A stretch of DNA of 20,031 nt, taken from NCBI GenBank assembly GCA_013140405.1, contig JABFSV010000444.1, positions 1 through 20,031 on the forward strand. The letters run 5' to 3'. Source of the stretch: Methyloglobulus sp. Its GTDB lineage: Bacteria; Pseudomonadota; Gammaproteobacteria; Methylococcales; Methylomonadaceae. Below are positions 10,641-18,159 of the stretch, one piece after another. A model generated the notes under the pieces. The model did no database searches and was not told the DNA's origin. It was given only the letters and a program-made list of their open reading frames with translations. The stretch's first letter is position 1. Each line of letters begins with the position of its first letter. The translations under genes and the position numbers were made by a program.

Positions 10641-10979
10641 TTACGCTGATTTGTTTTTTTCAGTTTGGCTGGATGCACCTGAAACAAAATAGCTCATATT
10701 GTCGAGGCCGCTCAACTTTGCCAGATTGACGAGTTGCACAGGCATATTAATAAAGCGCAATTGTACTCTTTTACTACGGGCATGTTTTATCCATTCCAGA
10801 ATTAACGCGAGACCCGCACTGTCGGCATTGCCAACCTTGCTCAAATCCAGGGTGATTTGTTTAGTCGCTGTCAAAAATGCAAAAGAACTGACGGTTTTTT
10901 TATCCATTGCAGAAAAAGTCAGATCACCATCGACAATAAAACGGCCTGAACCTTCATTAACAATGTTCACAACGCTCAT
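10641..10979 (-). CDS. mlaB: STAS-domain subunit of the Mla lipid transporter
   Basis: MlaB is a small cytoplasmic STAS-fold protein that binds the ATPase MlaF and stabilises the MlaFEDB complex. The 112 residues show the STAS pattern, with LDLSKVGNADSAGLALILEWIKHA, where the Ser after Asp matches the conserved phosphorylatable-type position, and a following strand VQLRFINMP. The start codon overlaps the mlaD stop in an ATGA (10976-10979), so translation is probably coupled. That overlap leaves no room for mlaC, which normally lies between mlaD and mlaB. Confidence 0.85.
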   Translation of the reverse strand: MSVVNIVNEGSGRFIVDGDLTFSAMDKKTVSSFAFLTATKQITLDLSKVGNADSAGLALILEWIKHARSKRVQLRFINMPVQLVNLAKLSGLDNMSYFVSGASSQTEKNKSA

Positions 10980-11443
10980 TTCTTCTCTTCTGCGGATTTG
11001 AATAAGAACTGCCCGATGGCTTTTTCCAGGATGATTGCCGATTGGGTGATTTCGATCTTGCCATCTTCTTTCAAATATTCGCTGGAGCCGCCGGGTTCCA
11101 GGCTAACGTATTGCTCACCCAACAATCCGGCGGTAAAGATGCTGGCTGTCGTATCATCGGGAATGCTGTTGTATTGGGCGTTTATCCGCATTTTAACCAC
11201 AGATTCATAGGTTTTCGGATCAAAACTGATGGCGCTGACCTGACCGATTTTAACACCCGCCGCAGAAACTGGAGATTTAACCTTTAATCCGCCGGAATTC
11301 TCAAATCGGGCAGTAATCGTGTAACCTTCCTGCTCCGTAAACGAACTTAAGTTACTGACCTGTAAGGCAAGAAAGAATAATCCGGCAATGCCAGCGGCAA
11401 CAAAAAGGCCGACCAGCGTGTCCTGGGTACTGCTGTGCTGCAT
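10976..11443 (-). CDS. mlaD: MCE-domain lipid-binding subunit of the Mla transporter
   Basis: MlaD is anchored in the inner membrane and forms a hexameric ring of MCE domains in the periplasm through which phospholipid passes between MlaFE and the shuttle MlaC. From ATG at 11443 it has 155 residues (E. coli 183): a transmembrane anchor at about 10-30 (LVGLFVAAGIAGLFFLALQV), then the MCE domain (YTITARFENSGGLKVKSPVSAAGVKIGQV, and FTAGLLGEQYVSLEPGG). The ATG lies 1 nt after the stop codon of the duplicated mlaE remnant, with GGAG upstream, exactly as the truncated copy sits after intact mlaE. It overlaps mlaB by 4 nt. It is intact, but is now separated from real mlaE by a 527-bp duplication. 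Confidence 0.93.
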   Translation of the reverse strand: MQHSSTQDTLVGLFVAAGIAGLFFLALQVSNLSSFTEQEGYTITARFENSGGLKVKSPVSAAGVKIGQVSAISFDPKTYESVVKMRINAQYNSIPDDTTASIFTAGLLGEQYVSLEPGGSSEYLKEDGKIEITQSAIILEKAIGQFLFKSAEEKK

Positions 11444-11444
11444 G

Positions 11445-11873
11445 TTAATCGTCTCCAAACATGAGTGCGGTCAAGACAAAATCCAGACCTAAGATACTGA
11501 AAGCGGCTGTGACGACGGTGCGCGTAGTTGCACGGCTAACGCCCTCAGATGTCGGGATGGCATCATAGCCTTCAAACAAGGCTATCCAACTGGTCACGAA
11601 ACCAAATACCAAGCTCTTGATAACACCATTAATAATGTCGTCCTGAAAATCCAGTTTTGCCTGCATTTGCGACCAATACGCACCGTCGTCAACGCCCAAT
11701 AAACCCGAACCAACAATCTGACCGCCAATAATGCCAATGGCGCTAAATAGCGCAGCCAACAACGGCATGGAGATAAAACCTGCCAGAAAGCGGGGTGATA
11801 TGATGCGCTTGATGGGATCAACAGCCATCATTTCCATGCCGGATAATTGTTCCGTGGCTTTCATCAAGCCAAT
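11445..11873 (-). pseudogene. mlaE: Headless mlaE remnant from the tandem duplication
   Basis: This frame encodes the last 140 or so residues of MlaE, identical in protein sequence to the end of the intact gene downstream of residue 120, but has no N-terminal membrane segments and no proper start; only a TTG or ATG at the join (about 11867) could begin it. Its stop (11447-11445) is followed 1 nt later by the real mlaD start. If translated it would give a partial permease, which is unlikely to function. Its reading frame may still matter by bringing ribosomes to the mlaD start. Confidence 0.85.
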
Positions 11874-11970
11874 TTAAGTTACTGACCTGTAAGGCAAGAA
11901 AGAATAATCCGGCAATACCGGCGGCAACAAAAAGGCCGACCAGCGTGTCCTGGGTACTGCTGTGCTGCAT
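11818..11970 (-). pseudogene. mlaD: Truncated mlaD copy (50 codons) created by the duplication
   Basis: The second copy of the mlaD start, ATG at 11970 with its own GGAG site and 1 nt after the intact mlaE stop, reads the first 32 residues of MlaD including the whole transmembrane anchor. It then crosses the junction into mlaE sequence in the wrong frame ([18 protein letters not shown]) and stops at TGA 11820-11818. It retains everything needed for translation, so a 50-residue membrane peptide could be made. Confidence 0.75.
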
Positions 11971-11971
11971 G

Positions 11972-12754
11972 TTAATCGTCTCCAAACATGAGTGCGGTCA
12001 AGACAAAATCCAGACCTAAGATACTGAAAGCGGCTGTGACGACGGTGCGCGTAGTTGCACGGCTAACGCCCTCAGATGTCGGGATGGCATCATAGCCTTC
12101 AAACAAGGCTATCCAACTGGTCACGAAACCAAATACCAAGCTCTTGATAACACCATTAATAATGTCGTCCTGAAAATCCAGTTTTGCCTGCATTTGCGAC
12201 CAATACGCACCGTCGTCAACGCCCAATAAACCCGAACCAACAATCTGACCGCCAATAATGCCAATGGCGCTAAATAGCGCAGCCAACAACGGCATGGAGA
12301 TAAAACCTGCCAGAAAGCGGGGTGATATGATGCGCTTGATGGGATCAACAGCCATCATTTCCATGCCGGATAATTGTTCCGTGGCTTTCATCAAGCCAAT
12401 TTCGGCAGTCAAGGCCGAACCAGCGCGTCCGGCGAACAACAAGGCGGAAACGACAGGCCCCAATTCGCGCACTAAGGACGCAGCAACCATTACGCCCAAG
12501 GTTTCTTCAGCACCAAAATCAGACAGGATGTAAAACCCCTGCAAACCCAAAACCATGCCGACAAACAAGCCGGAAATAGAAATAATCAAAAAGGATAATA
12601 CGCCGACTGAATAGAGCTGGTTAAGCAGCAACCGTGGGCGCGGCAGTATGTCAGCAATCCCGATGACCGTCTGCACAAGGAAAAAAGTCGCACGCCCCAG
12701 CTTGGTAAAACTACTGCGGGTATTCCTGCCTAAAGTTTGAATAAAGTCCATCAT
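11972..12754 (-). CDS. mlaE: Mla lipid transporter permease
   Basis: MlaE is the inner-membrane permease of the Mla ABC system, which keeps outer-membrane lipid asymmetry. The 260-residue protein has the usual length and family features: an N-terminal amphipathic stretch, then membrane segments around SVGVLSFLIISISGLFVGMVLGLQ, the [41 protein letters not shown] coupling region, and a hydrophobic C-terminus ([25 protein letters not shown]). The gene is 16 nt after mlaF. This is the only complete copy; its last 140 codons are repeated downstream by the tandem duplication. Confidence 0.95.
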   Translation of the reverse strand: MMDFIQTLGRNTRSSFTKLGRATFFLVQTVIGIADILPRPRLLLNQLYSVGVLSFLIISISGLFVGMVLGLQGFYILSDFGAEETLGVMVAASLVRELGPVVSALLFAGRAGSALTAEIGLMKATEQLSGMEMMAVDPIKRIISPRFLAGFISMPLLAALFSAIGIIGGQIVGSGLLGVDDGAYWSQMQAKLDFQDDIINGVIKSLVFGFVTSWIALFEGYDAIPTSEGVSRATTRTVVTAAFSILGLDFVLTALMFGDD

Positions 12755-12770
12755 GATTTAAGCAACAAAC

Positions 12771-13598
12771 CTAATAGCGTTTTCCAGAAGACATCAAATC
12801 GTCCTGTAAATCCTTTGCAGGATAATGAAAATGAACAGGGCCGTCGGCTGAACCGTCCATAAATTGCTGAACCCATTCCGAAGCGGAATGCTTGATTTCC
12901 GATGGCGACCCTTCACCAATCACTTTTCCACCCGAAACTACATAAATATAATCGGCTATCGCTGCTGTTTCATGAACATCATGAGACACGATAATCGTCG
13001 TCAATCCCAAGGTAGCATTCAATGACTTGATAAGATGCAACAATACGCCTTTGGAAATAGGATCCTGCCCAGTAAACGGCTCATCATACATAATCATCAT
13101 CGGATCCAATGCAATCGCCCTCGCCAATGCCACGCGCCTCGCCATACCGCCGGAAAGCTCATTTGGCATCAGGTTTCTTGCGCCGCGCAGACCCACCGCC
13201 TGTAATTTCAACAAAACCAAGGTACGAATCATGGATTCAGGAAGATGGGTGTGCTCCCGCAATGGGAATGCCACGTTATCGTACACGCTCATATCCGTCA
13301 GCAACGCACCACTTTGGAACAACATGCCCATGCGCTTACGCAACACAAACAGCTCGTTCCTACGTAAGCGATGGACATTGCTACCATCCACAGTGACGAT
13401 GCCTTGTGAAGGTTGCAATTGTCCACCAATCAGTTTTAACAGCGTCGTTTTACCGGTGCCACTCGGCCCCATAATCGCGGTAATCTTCCCGCTTTCAAAG
13501 TCCATGGACACGTCGGTAAATATTTTGTTGTCACCCCGCGAAAATGATAAGCCTCGGACTGTAACTAAACTATTGTGGCAACGAGCGCTATCACCCAT
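12771..13598 (-). CDS. mlaF: Mla lipid transporter ATP-binding subunit
   Basis: MlaF is the ABC ATPase that powers MlaE. In the 275 residues, Walker A is at 44-51 (GPSGTGKT), the signature LSGGM at 148-152, Walker B MMIMYDE at about 167-173, and the switch histidine in IIVSHDVHE. The C-terminal extension (SEWVQQFMDGSADGPVHFHYPAKD) with GS and DGP is typical for this family. It is the first gene of the minus-strand mla-murA-his run and diverges from htpG. No strong ribosome binding site precedes ATG 13598. The operon promoter must lie in 13600-13700; I saw only weak candidates. Confidence 0.96.
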   Translation of the reverse strand: MGDSARCHNSLVTVRGLSFSRGDNKIFTDVSMDFESGKITAIMGPSGTGKTTLLKLIGGQLQPSQGIVTVDGSNVHRLRRNELFVLRKRMGMLFQSGALLTDMSVYDNVAFPLREHTHLPESMIRTLVLLKLQAVGLRGARNLMPNELSGGMARRVALARAIALDPMMIMYDEPFTGQDPISKGVLLHLIKSLNATLGLTTIIVSHDVHETAAIADYIYVVSGGKVIGEGSPSEIKHSASEWVQQFMDGSADGPVHFHYPAKDLQDDLMSSGKRY

Positions 13599-13950
13599 AT
13601 TCGGTAAGAATCAATAAATACTAATCTAAACAGAGTATTGTCTATGACTACTCCCATTGGAGTCAAACTTTAATAAAACCATCCAAATCGTTTTCTTGAC
13701 TGCCAATCATCGCCAAACAACAAATGCCGTATCTAACGCAGTGATGCAGGGACGAATAAGGTAAATCCGTTGCCCTAGTATTTGACCGGATTGGACATGT
13801 GGAAATCTACGGCAAATAGGGCTAATTTCCTCAGACTTCACTGTGGTATGCCCAAGCTACACGCGCATTAAATAACACCCGACCTTGAAATAAAAAATTC
13901 TGCCCTTACATCACAAACAGTTATTTTCACCACACTTAGGAACAGGAAAA
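13599..13950. other. Divergent intergenic region between mlaF and htpG
   Basis: This 352-bp stretch has no supported gene. It should carry the promoter of the mla-murA-his run on the minus strand (no clear hexamers seen) and the htpG promoter on the plus strand near 13884. A small hairpin ACTCC-CATT-GGAGT lies at 13650-13663. The middle (13680-13870) shows nothing I can interpret. Confidence 0.5.
13884..13911 (+). promoter_or_regulatory. Candidate sigma-32 heat-shock promoter of htpG
   Basis: CTTGAAA (13884-13890) exactly matches the -35 consensus for the heat-shock sigma factor RpoH. After 12 bases comes CCCTTACAT (13903-13911), a partial match to the -10 consensus CCCCATNT. Transcription would start near 13918, about 33 nt ahead of the htpG ATG. 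htpG is a classical RpoH target, which supports the call. Confidence 0.65.
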
Positions 13951-15888
13951 ATGTCTGCCGAAGCAAAAAAGCAAACCTTAGGTTTTGAAACTGAAGTCAA
14001 GCATCTCTTACATCTGATGATCCACTCCTTGTACAGCAACAAGGAAATTTTTCTGCGCGAGTTGATTTCTAATAGCTCAGATGCGGCGGATAAGCTGCGT
14101 TTTGAGGCGTTATCCAATGACAATCTTTACGAAGGCGACAGCGAATTAAAGATTCGTCTGGCGTTCGATAAAGACAAACGCACGATTACCATCACCGATA
14201 ACGGCATCGGCATGAACCGCGACGAAGTGCAAGAACACATCGGCACGATTGCCAAATCCGGCACCAAACAGTTTTTTGAGAAGCTAACGGGCGAGCAAGC
14301 CAAAGACAGCGAGTTGATCGGTCAATTCGGTGTAGGTTTCTATTCCTCCTTCATCGTAGCAGATAAAGTTACGCTGACCACACGTAAAGCCGGTGCGAGC
14401 ACAGACGAAGCCGTACGATGGGAATCGGCTGGCGAAGGCGAATACACACTGGAAACTGTGACCAAGGAACAACGTGGTACCGAAATCGTCCTGCATTTAA
14501 AAGACGGGGAAGACGAATTTTTGGACGGGTACAGAATCCGCTCTATCGTACGGAAGTTTTCCGACCATATTTCCATACCCATTCTCATGACCAAAGAAGC
14601 CATGCCGTCTTACGACGACGAGGAAGCTGAACTCAAAGAGAAAACCCCACCAGAACCCGAAGATGAAACCGTCAATAGCGCCTCTGCCTTATGGATGAAA
14701 GCCCGTCAGGACATTAAGGACGAGGACTACAACGAATTCTACAAGCACGTTTCGCACGATTGGCAAGATCCGCTCGTGCATGTTCATAGCAAGGTAGAAG
14801 GCACGAATGAATTCACTTTGTTGCTCTACGTGCCAAGCCGTGCGCCGTTCGACCTGTGGGACAGAAACACTAAGCACGGCGTAAAACTGTATGTGCGTAA
14901 AATCTTCATCATGGATGATGCGGAACAACTCATGCCGCGTTACCTGCGTTTTATCCGCGGTATCGTCGATGCTGGCTCGCTGCCATTGAACGTATCACGG
15001 GAAATCTTGCAGCAAAGCAAGCAACTCAGCACCATTAAATCCGGCGCAGTCAAGAAAGTGCTGGGCATGTTGGAAGGCGTTGCCAAGAATGATCCGGAAA
15101 AATACGAAAAATTCTGGGCGGAATTTGGGCAAGTGCTGAAAGAAGGCCCGATTGAAGATCATGGCAATAAAGAGCGCATCGCCAAATTGCTGCGTTTTGC
15201 CTCGACCAAAGCCGATACCGATAAGCAAGAAGTTACTTTGGAAGAGTACGTCAGCCGGATGCAGGAAGGTCAGGACAAAATCTATTACGTAACAGCGGAA
15301 ACGTTTGCTGCTGCTAAAAATAGCCCACACTTGGAAATATTCCGCAAAAAAGGCATTGAAGTCTTATTGTTGTCAGACCGGATTGACGAGTGGCTAATCT
15401 CCCACTTAGAAGAATTTGACGGCAAACATTTGCAATCGGTTGCTAAAGGCGACCTGGACTTAGGTGCGTCGGACGATGAGGAAGCCAAAAAAGAACAGGA
15501 AGAAGTCAGCAAGGATTTCGAGTCAGTCATCAAGCAAATCAAAGACGTATTAGCCGATAAAGTCAGCGAAGTCAAATTGAGCCAACGCTTGACCGACTCC
15601 CCTGCTTGTGTGGTTGCCGACGTTTACGGCATGAGCCTGAACATGGAGCGGATCATGAAGGAAGCCGGGCAGGGTATGGGCATGGGCATGAACAGAAAGC
15701 CGATCTTTGAAATCAACCCAAACCATGCTTTAGTGGCAAGACTAAAGATTGAGCAAGATGACGGACGTTTTGCCGATTTGACCCATATCCTATTTGACCA
15801 AGCCATCTTAAGCGAAGGTGGGCAATTGGATGATCCGGCGGCGTTTGTGCATAAGTTGAATGGCTTGTTGCAGGGGTTGTTGAAGTAA
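13951..15888 (+). CDS. htpG: Molecular chaperone HtpG (Hsp90)
   Basis: HtpG is the bacterial Hsp90, a cytoplasmic ATP-dependent chaperone dimer. The 645 residues (E. coli 624) show the GHKL ATPase domain with [14 protein letters not shown] (37-50), DNGIGM (83-88), [12 protein letters not shown] and [15 protein letters not shown], the middle-domain block [13 protein letters not shown], and a C-terminal dimerisation domain with [22 protein letters not shown] Met/Gly-rich patch ([12 protein letters not shown]) lies near residue 575. The eukaryotic MEEVD tail is absent, as expected. An AGGAACAGG ribosome binding site precedes ATG 13951. It stands alone, divergent from mlaF, with a heat-shock type promoter and a hairpin after the stop. 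Confidence 0.98.
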   Translation: MSAEAKKQTLGFETEVKHLLHLMIHSLYSNKEIFLRELISNSSDAADKLRFEALSNDNLYEGDSELKIRLAFDKDKRTITITDNGIGMNRDEVQEHIGTIAKSGTKQFFEKLTGEQAKDSELIGQFGVGFYSSFIVADKVTLTTRKAGASTDEAVRWESAGEGEYTLETVTKEQRGTEIVLHLKDGEDEFLDGYRIRSIVRKFSDHISIPILMTKEAMPSYDDEEAELKEKTPPEPEDETVNSASALWMKARQDIKDEDYNEFYKHVSHDWQDPLVHVHSKVEGTNEFTLLLYVPSRAPFDLWDRNTKHGVKLYVRKIFIMDDAEQLMPRYLRFIRGIVDAGSLPLNVSREILQQSKQLSTIKSGAVKKVLGMLEGVAKNDPEKYEKFWAEFGQVLKEGPIEDHGNKERIAKLLRFASTKADTDKQEVTLEEYVSRMQEGQDKIYYVTAETFAAAKNSPHLEIFRKKGIEVLLLSDRIDEWLISHLEEFDGKHLQSVAKGDLDLGASDDEEAKKEQEEVSKDFESVIKQIKDVLADKVSEVKLSQRLTDSPACVVADVYGMSLNMERIMKEAGQGMGMGMNRKPIFEINPNHALVARLKIEQDDGRFADLTHILFDQAILSEGGQLDDPAAFVHKLNGLLQGLLK

Positions 15889-15980
15889 ATTCCACTGCCT
15901 TCGGCTTGCCCCTTTTTCAAAGCACCCTCAGTGCATAAAGGGAATTGGGAGGGATTTGTCGCGAACGGCAACCATCCCAT

Positions 15981-16005
15981 CATACCCACGCTTTGCGTGG
16001 GTATG
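15981..16005 (+). terminator. Strong hairpin after htpG
   Basis: CATACCCACGC (15981-15991), loop TTT, then GCGTGGGTATG (15995-16005): an 11-bp perfect stem about 95 nt after the htpG stop. No T run follows, so it may be a repeat-type hairpin or processing site rather than an intrinsic terminator. The stretch before it (15889-15980) holds short inverted motifs but no gene. Confidence 0.5.
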
Positions 16006-16047
16006 TTAAGACCTTAATAAGCCGCATTTAGGAAATACCGAAGAAAT

Positions 16048-16075
16048 AAGCGCATCAATAGTGATTGATGCGCTT
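16048..16075 (-). terminator. Terminator-like hairpin after the 175-residue gene
   Basis: AAGCGCATCAAT (16048-16059) pairs with ATTGATGCGCTT (16064-16075) around a 4-nt loop: a perfect 12-bp stem, starting about 30 nt past the stop codon of the minus-strand gene. Read on the minus strand the stem is followed by ATTTCTT, a modest T-rich tail. Confidence 0.6.
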
Positions 16076-16105
16076 CGCTACCCAACAAATCCAACACCAC
16101 TGCAA

Positions 16106-16633
16106 TCAGTTCGCCGTAGGATGGATAAACACCTCGGCGGCGACTGCAATTGAGCCTGGGCCCATTGATGCCGATGCAATTAAAGGCGCCCACTGTAGCC
16201 AAGTAATTATCCAATGTACTCCAGTTTGTTTTTTATCAACCAACTTAATTTCCCAGACCTTGGCAAAAAATGCAATCGCTAATCCAGCGGCTACTGCCAC
16301 ATTTGCGGGTGGAGGAAGGCAGGCCGAAAGACCAGCCGAAATCTGTCCGATGTCCGTAGTACTATCTATTATCATTTGTGTGGTACTTTCATCCATTATG
16401 ATGTCAACACCGTACCATTTCCATTTTACTTCGATGCTTTTTGTCGGAGCATCTTCAGAACCTGAAAGAGATTCAGTAATATCAGCGGGCTCCAAGAGGG
16501 GTATGCCGGCTTTCTCAAGCACAGGTTTCGGATTCATAAGGAAATCATTTAAAGATTGATCAGTTCCAAATCCTTTCGATAAAACCGCAAACTTGCTTTC
16601 GTAATCTAGTGTTTGTTCTTGCGATATTGTCAT
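16106..16633 (-). CDS. Unrecognised 175-residue protein with leader-like N-terminus and hydrophobic Gly/Ala-rich half
   Basis: I cannot assign a family with confidence. The N-terminal 45 residues (FGTDQSLNDFLMNPKPVLEKAGIPL) resemble the Nif11/nitrile-hydratase-type leaders of ribosomally made peptides, which share a 'short helix, NPK/DP, AGI' layout. Residues 70-95 hold KWKWYGVDIIMDESTTQMIID. Residues 97-125 are a hydrophobic Gly/Ala-rich stretch that includes the only cysteine (C105) and a PPP. Then come DKKQTGVHWIITWLQWAP and a final hydrophobic segment. This order (WxWxG strand, Ala/Gly-rich stretch, GV(H/Y)-I-W strand) recalls small bacteriocin-like hypothetical proteins, from memory only. 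No Sec signal peptide. ATG 16633 has AGAGGTC upstream. The gene stands alone, with its own hairpin terminator, and no modification enzyme or transporter lies nearby. Confidence 0.7.
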   Translation of the reverse strand: MTISQEQTLDYESKFAVLSKGFGTDQSLNDFLMNPKPVLEKAGIPLLEPADITESLSGSEDAPTKSIEVKWKWYGVDIIMDESTTQMIIDSTTDIGQISAGLSACLPPPANVAVAAGLAIAFFAKVWEIKLVDKKQTGVHWIITWLQWAPLIASASMGPGSIAVAAEVFIHPTAN

Positions 16634-16780
16634 ATTGACCTCTATTACTTAGTTATCATTAGTAGTGGTTTGGGCGATTGTTTAGAAGCGTTATTAAATT
16701 CCAAACAACATTTCAATCATTGACATTAGATGCTATTAACCTTTCTAACGTTCGAAGTATAGACAAAGATTTTTTTAGCT

Positions 16781-17350
16781 ATGAAAAAATACTTACTACT
16801 TTACCTGTTTTGCTCATTTAGTGTAGCTCATGCGTCAACTGTAATCGACACAACTGCAGGCCCTTCTTATACCAATAATGGATGGTATGGCAGCGGCCAA
16901 TCACTTACAGTCGGGAATACCGATACGAATTTGGATAGCTTTAGCTTTTATGCCGATGCCGCTTCCAATGGTAAAACCTTCGATTTCCTCGTAAGTAACG
17001 ACTGGTCGGGTGGGTCAGCATTGTTCTCTAGCTCAGTGGTCGTGACGACAGGCTTAAATACTGTATTGATTAATCAAGCTATGACCGCAGGAAGCATAAT
17101 TTATGCGCTAATTGACTACAATGGCTTTAGTGGTAGCACGGTTCACTTTACAAACAATTTGTACTCAGGAGGAAATTCAGCATTTGGTCCAGTGGGTGCC
17201 CAAAGTCAATATGCTGGATATGACCTTAAGTTTAACGCCAGTTTCAGCTCACCATCTGCCGTGCCTGTACCTGCTGTTCGGTTCCGCTTTGACTGGCTTG
17301 GTTGGCATGGGCAAACGCAAAAAAGCTCAATTGGCTACCGCATAACCTAA
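16781..17350 (+). CDS. Secreted PEP-CTERM-type protein with frameshifted sorting signal
   Basis: A signal peptide (MKKYLLLYLFCSFSVAHA, cut before STVI) is followed by a beta-rich extracellular domain of about 140 residues with many Ser, Thr, Asn and Gly. At residues 161-165 the frame reads VPVPA, the hallmark of the VPxPA-type PEP-CTERM sorting signal, but then continues into RFRFDWLGWHG, which is not a membrane segment. In the +1 frame the same DNA (17274-17345) reads LFGSALTGLVGMG then KRKKAQLATA and stops, exactly the missing hydrophobic and basic tail. So a small indel, most simply a deletion of about 11 nt after VPVPA, has put the anchor out of frame. The product as written would be released, not anchored by exosortase. 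Function of the domain is unknown. The ATG has no clear ribosome binding site. Confidence 0.75.
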   Translation: MKKYLLLYLFCSFSVAHASTVIDTTAGPSYTNNGWYGSGQSLTVGNTDTNLDSFSFYADAASNGKTFDFLVSNDWSGGSALFSSSVVVTTGLNTVLINQAMTAGSIIYALIDYNGFSGSTVHFTNNLYSGGNSAFGPVGAQSQYAGYDLKFNASFSSPSAVPVPAVRFRFDWLGWHGQTQKSSIGYRIT

Positions 17351-17368
17351 TTTAGTAACTAACCCATG

Positions 17369-17396
17369 AACCGCCCTTCGGGGCGGTTTTTGTTTT
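17369..17396 (+). terminator. Intrinsic terminator of the PEP-CTERM-type gene
   Basis: AACCGCCC, a stable TTCG loop, GGGCGGTT and a run of five T, then TGTTTTC. This is a textbook rho-independent terminator starting 18 nt after the 17350 stop codon. Confidence 0.92.
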
Positions 17397-17412
17397 CAAA
17401 CAAAAGGCAAGT

Positions 17413-17453
17413 AAATCAAAGGGACAGACTCTATTAATTGCCTTTGATTTTTT
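17413..17453 (+). terminator. Secondary hairpin with T run
   Basis: AAATCAAAGG (17413-17422) pairs with CCTTTGATTT (17441-17450) across an 18-nt loop and runs into six T. It is AT-rich and weak. It could be a backup terminator for the plus-strand gene or serve the convergent trmL. Confidence 0.35.
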
Positions 17454-17472
17454 GACTTTGATTTGGCACACC

Positions 17473-17937
17473 TTATTTTGCACCACCAAACCCATGCTGT
17501 CGCCATGCTTCGTAACTGATGATGGCGACAGAATTAGATAGGTTGAGGCTTCGGTTGTTCGGCATCATTGGAATTCTCAGCCTAAACTCTGGCGCTATAC
17601 TGGCTAAAATTTCAGCAGGCAGCCCCGACGTTTCAGAGCCGAACAGCAAGACATCTTCGGGCTGGTAAATCATTTTGTCGTAGTGGATATCACCCTTGGT
17701 GGTACATGCCAGAATTCTCCTGCCCTGCATCGCGACAATAAATTCCAGATAATTGGCATATTTAGAAACCTTGGCGAGATCGTGATAATCAAGCCCAGCC
17801 CGGCGGAGATTTTTTTCTTCCAAATCGAAAGCCATCGGCTCAATCAGGTGCAAACAACAGCCATTGTTGGCGACTAGCCGAATAATGTTGCCGGTATTGG
17901 GCGGGACTTGGGGTTCAAAGAGGGCGATATGGAACAT
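17473..17937 (-). CDS. trmL: tRNA (cytidine/uridine-2'-O-)-methyltransferase TrmL
   Basis: TrmL is a SPOUT-class, trefoil-knot enzyme that 2'-O-methylates the wobble base (position 34) of certain leucine tRNAs using S-adenosylmethionine. From ATG 17937 it has 154 residues, the usual length, with [21 protein letters not shown] at the N-terminus, [10 protein letters not shown], and the cofactor-binding knot [11 protein letters not shown] ... [19 protein letters not shown] ... YEAWRQ. A TTG four codons upstream is possible but the family starts at MFHI. It is a single gene, convergent with the PEP-CTERM-type gene. Confidence 0.95.
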   Translation of the reverse strand: MFHIALFEPQVPPNTGNIIRLVANNGCCLHLIEPMAFDLEEKNLRRAGLDYHDLAKVSKYANYLEFIVAMQGRRILACTTKGDIHYDKMIYQPEDVLLFGSETSGLPAEILASIAPEFRLRIPMMPNNRSLNLSNSVAIISYEAWRQHGFGGAK

Positions 17938-18121
17938 ATTTACACCCAAAGTTTGGGTTTAGGTAGGCTTGCGTTGGGTTGAAAATTGAATTGTCCAGAA
18001 TTTTACATGACTGAGAACCAACTGCCGGAATTATTCACTAATAGTTTTGCAAAGCCCAGCGTCAGCCGTGCATTCCTGCCACTATTGTCAAATAAAGACT
18101 TTTTCAGAGGACTTAGACGTT

Positions 18122-18127
18122 TATAAT
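18122..18127 (+). promoter_or_regulatory. Candidate -10 element of the FKBP gene
   Basis: A perfect TATAAT sits 32 nt ahead of the GTG start. No good -35 hexamer lies at the usual spacing (the nearest is T-rich, about 18100), so the site rests on the -10 alone. The rest of the 210-bp gap from trmL shows no gene. Confidence 0.45.
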
Positions 18128-18159
18128 GCGCTTTTGATTTTTAATTCGAGGTCACTAAA

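Larger units (their letters stand above)
11347..12400. repeat. 527-bp direct tandem duplication spanning mlaE 3' end and mlaD 5' end
   Basis: Copy one (11347-11873) and copy two (11874-12400) are in direct orientation, offset exactly 527 bp. By eye I find only two differences, 11390 G versus 11917 A and 11393 A versus 11920 G; both are silent in the mlaD frame. The junction near 11874 joins an internal point of mlaD to an internal point of mlaE, with only two or three shared bases (TT/TTT) at the breakpoint. Each copy holds the last ~140 codons of mlaE and the first ~32 codons of mlaD. It is either a recent unequal exchange or an assembly effect. Confidence 0.9.

Noticed and set aside
13027..13617. 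196-codon frame antisense to mlaF
   Set aside because: Covers the mlaF ATPase motifs in reverse; chance open frame.
16065..16559. 164-codon plus-strand frame opposite the 175-residue gene
   Set aside because: The minus-strand gene has a proper ribosome binding site, terminator hairpin and protein-like composition; the plus frame begins inside that terminator hairpin.
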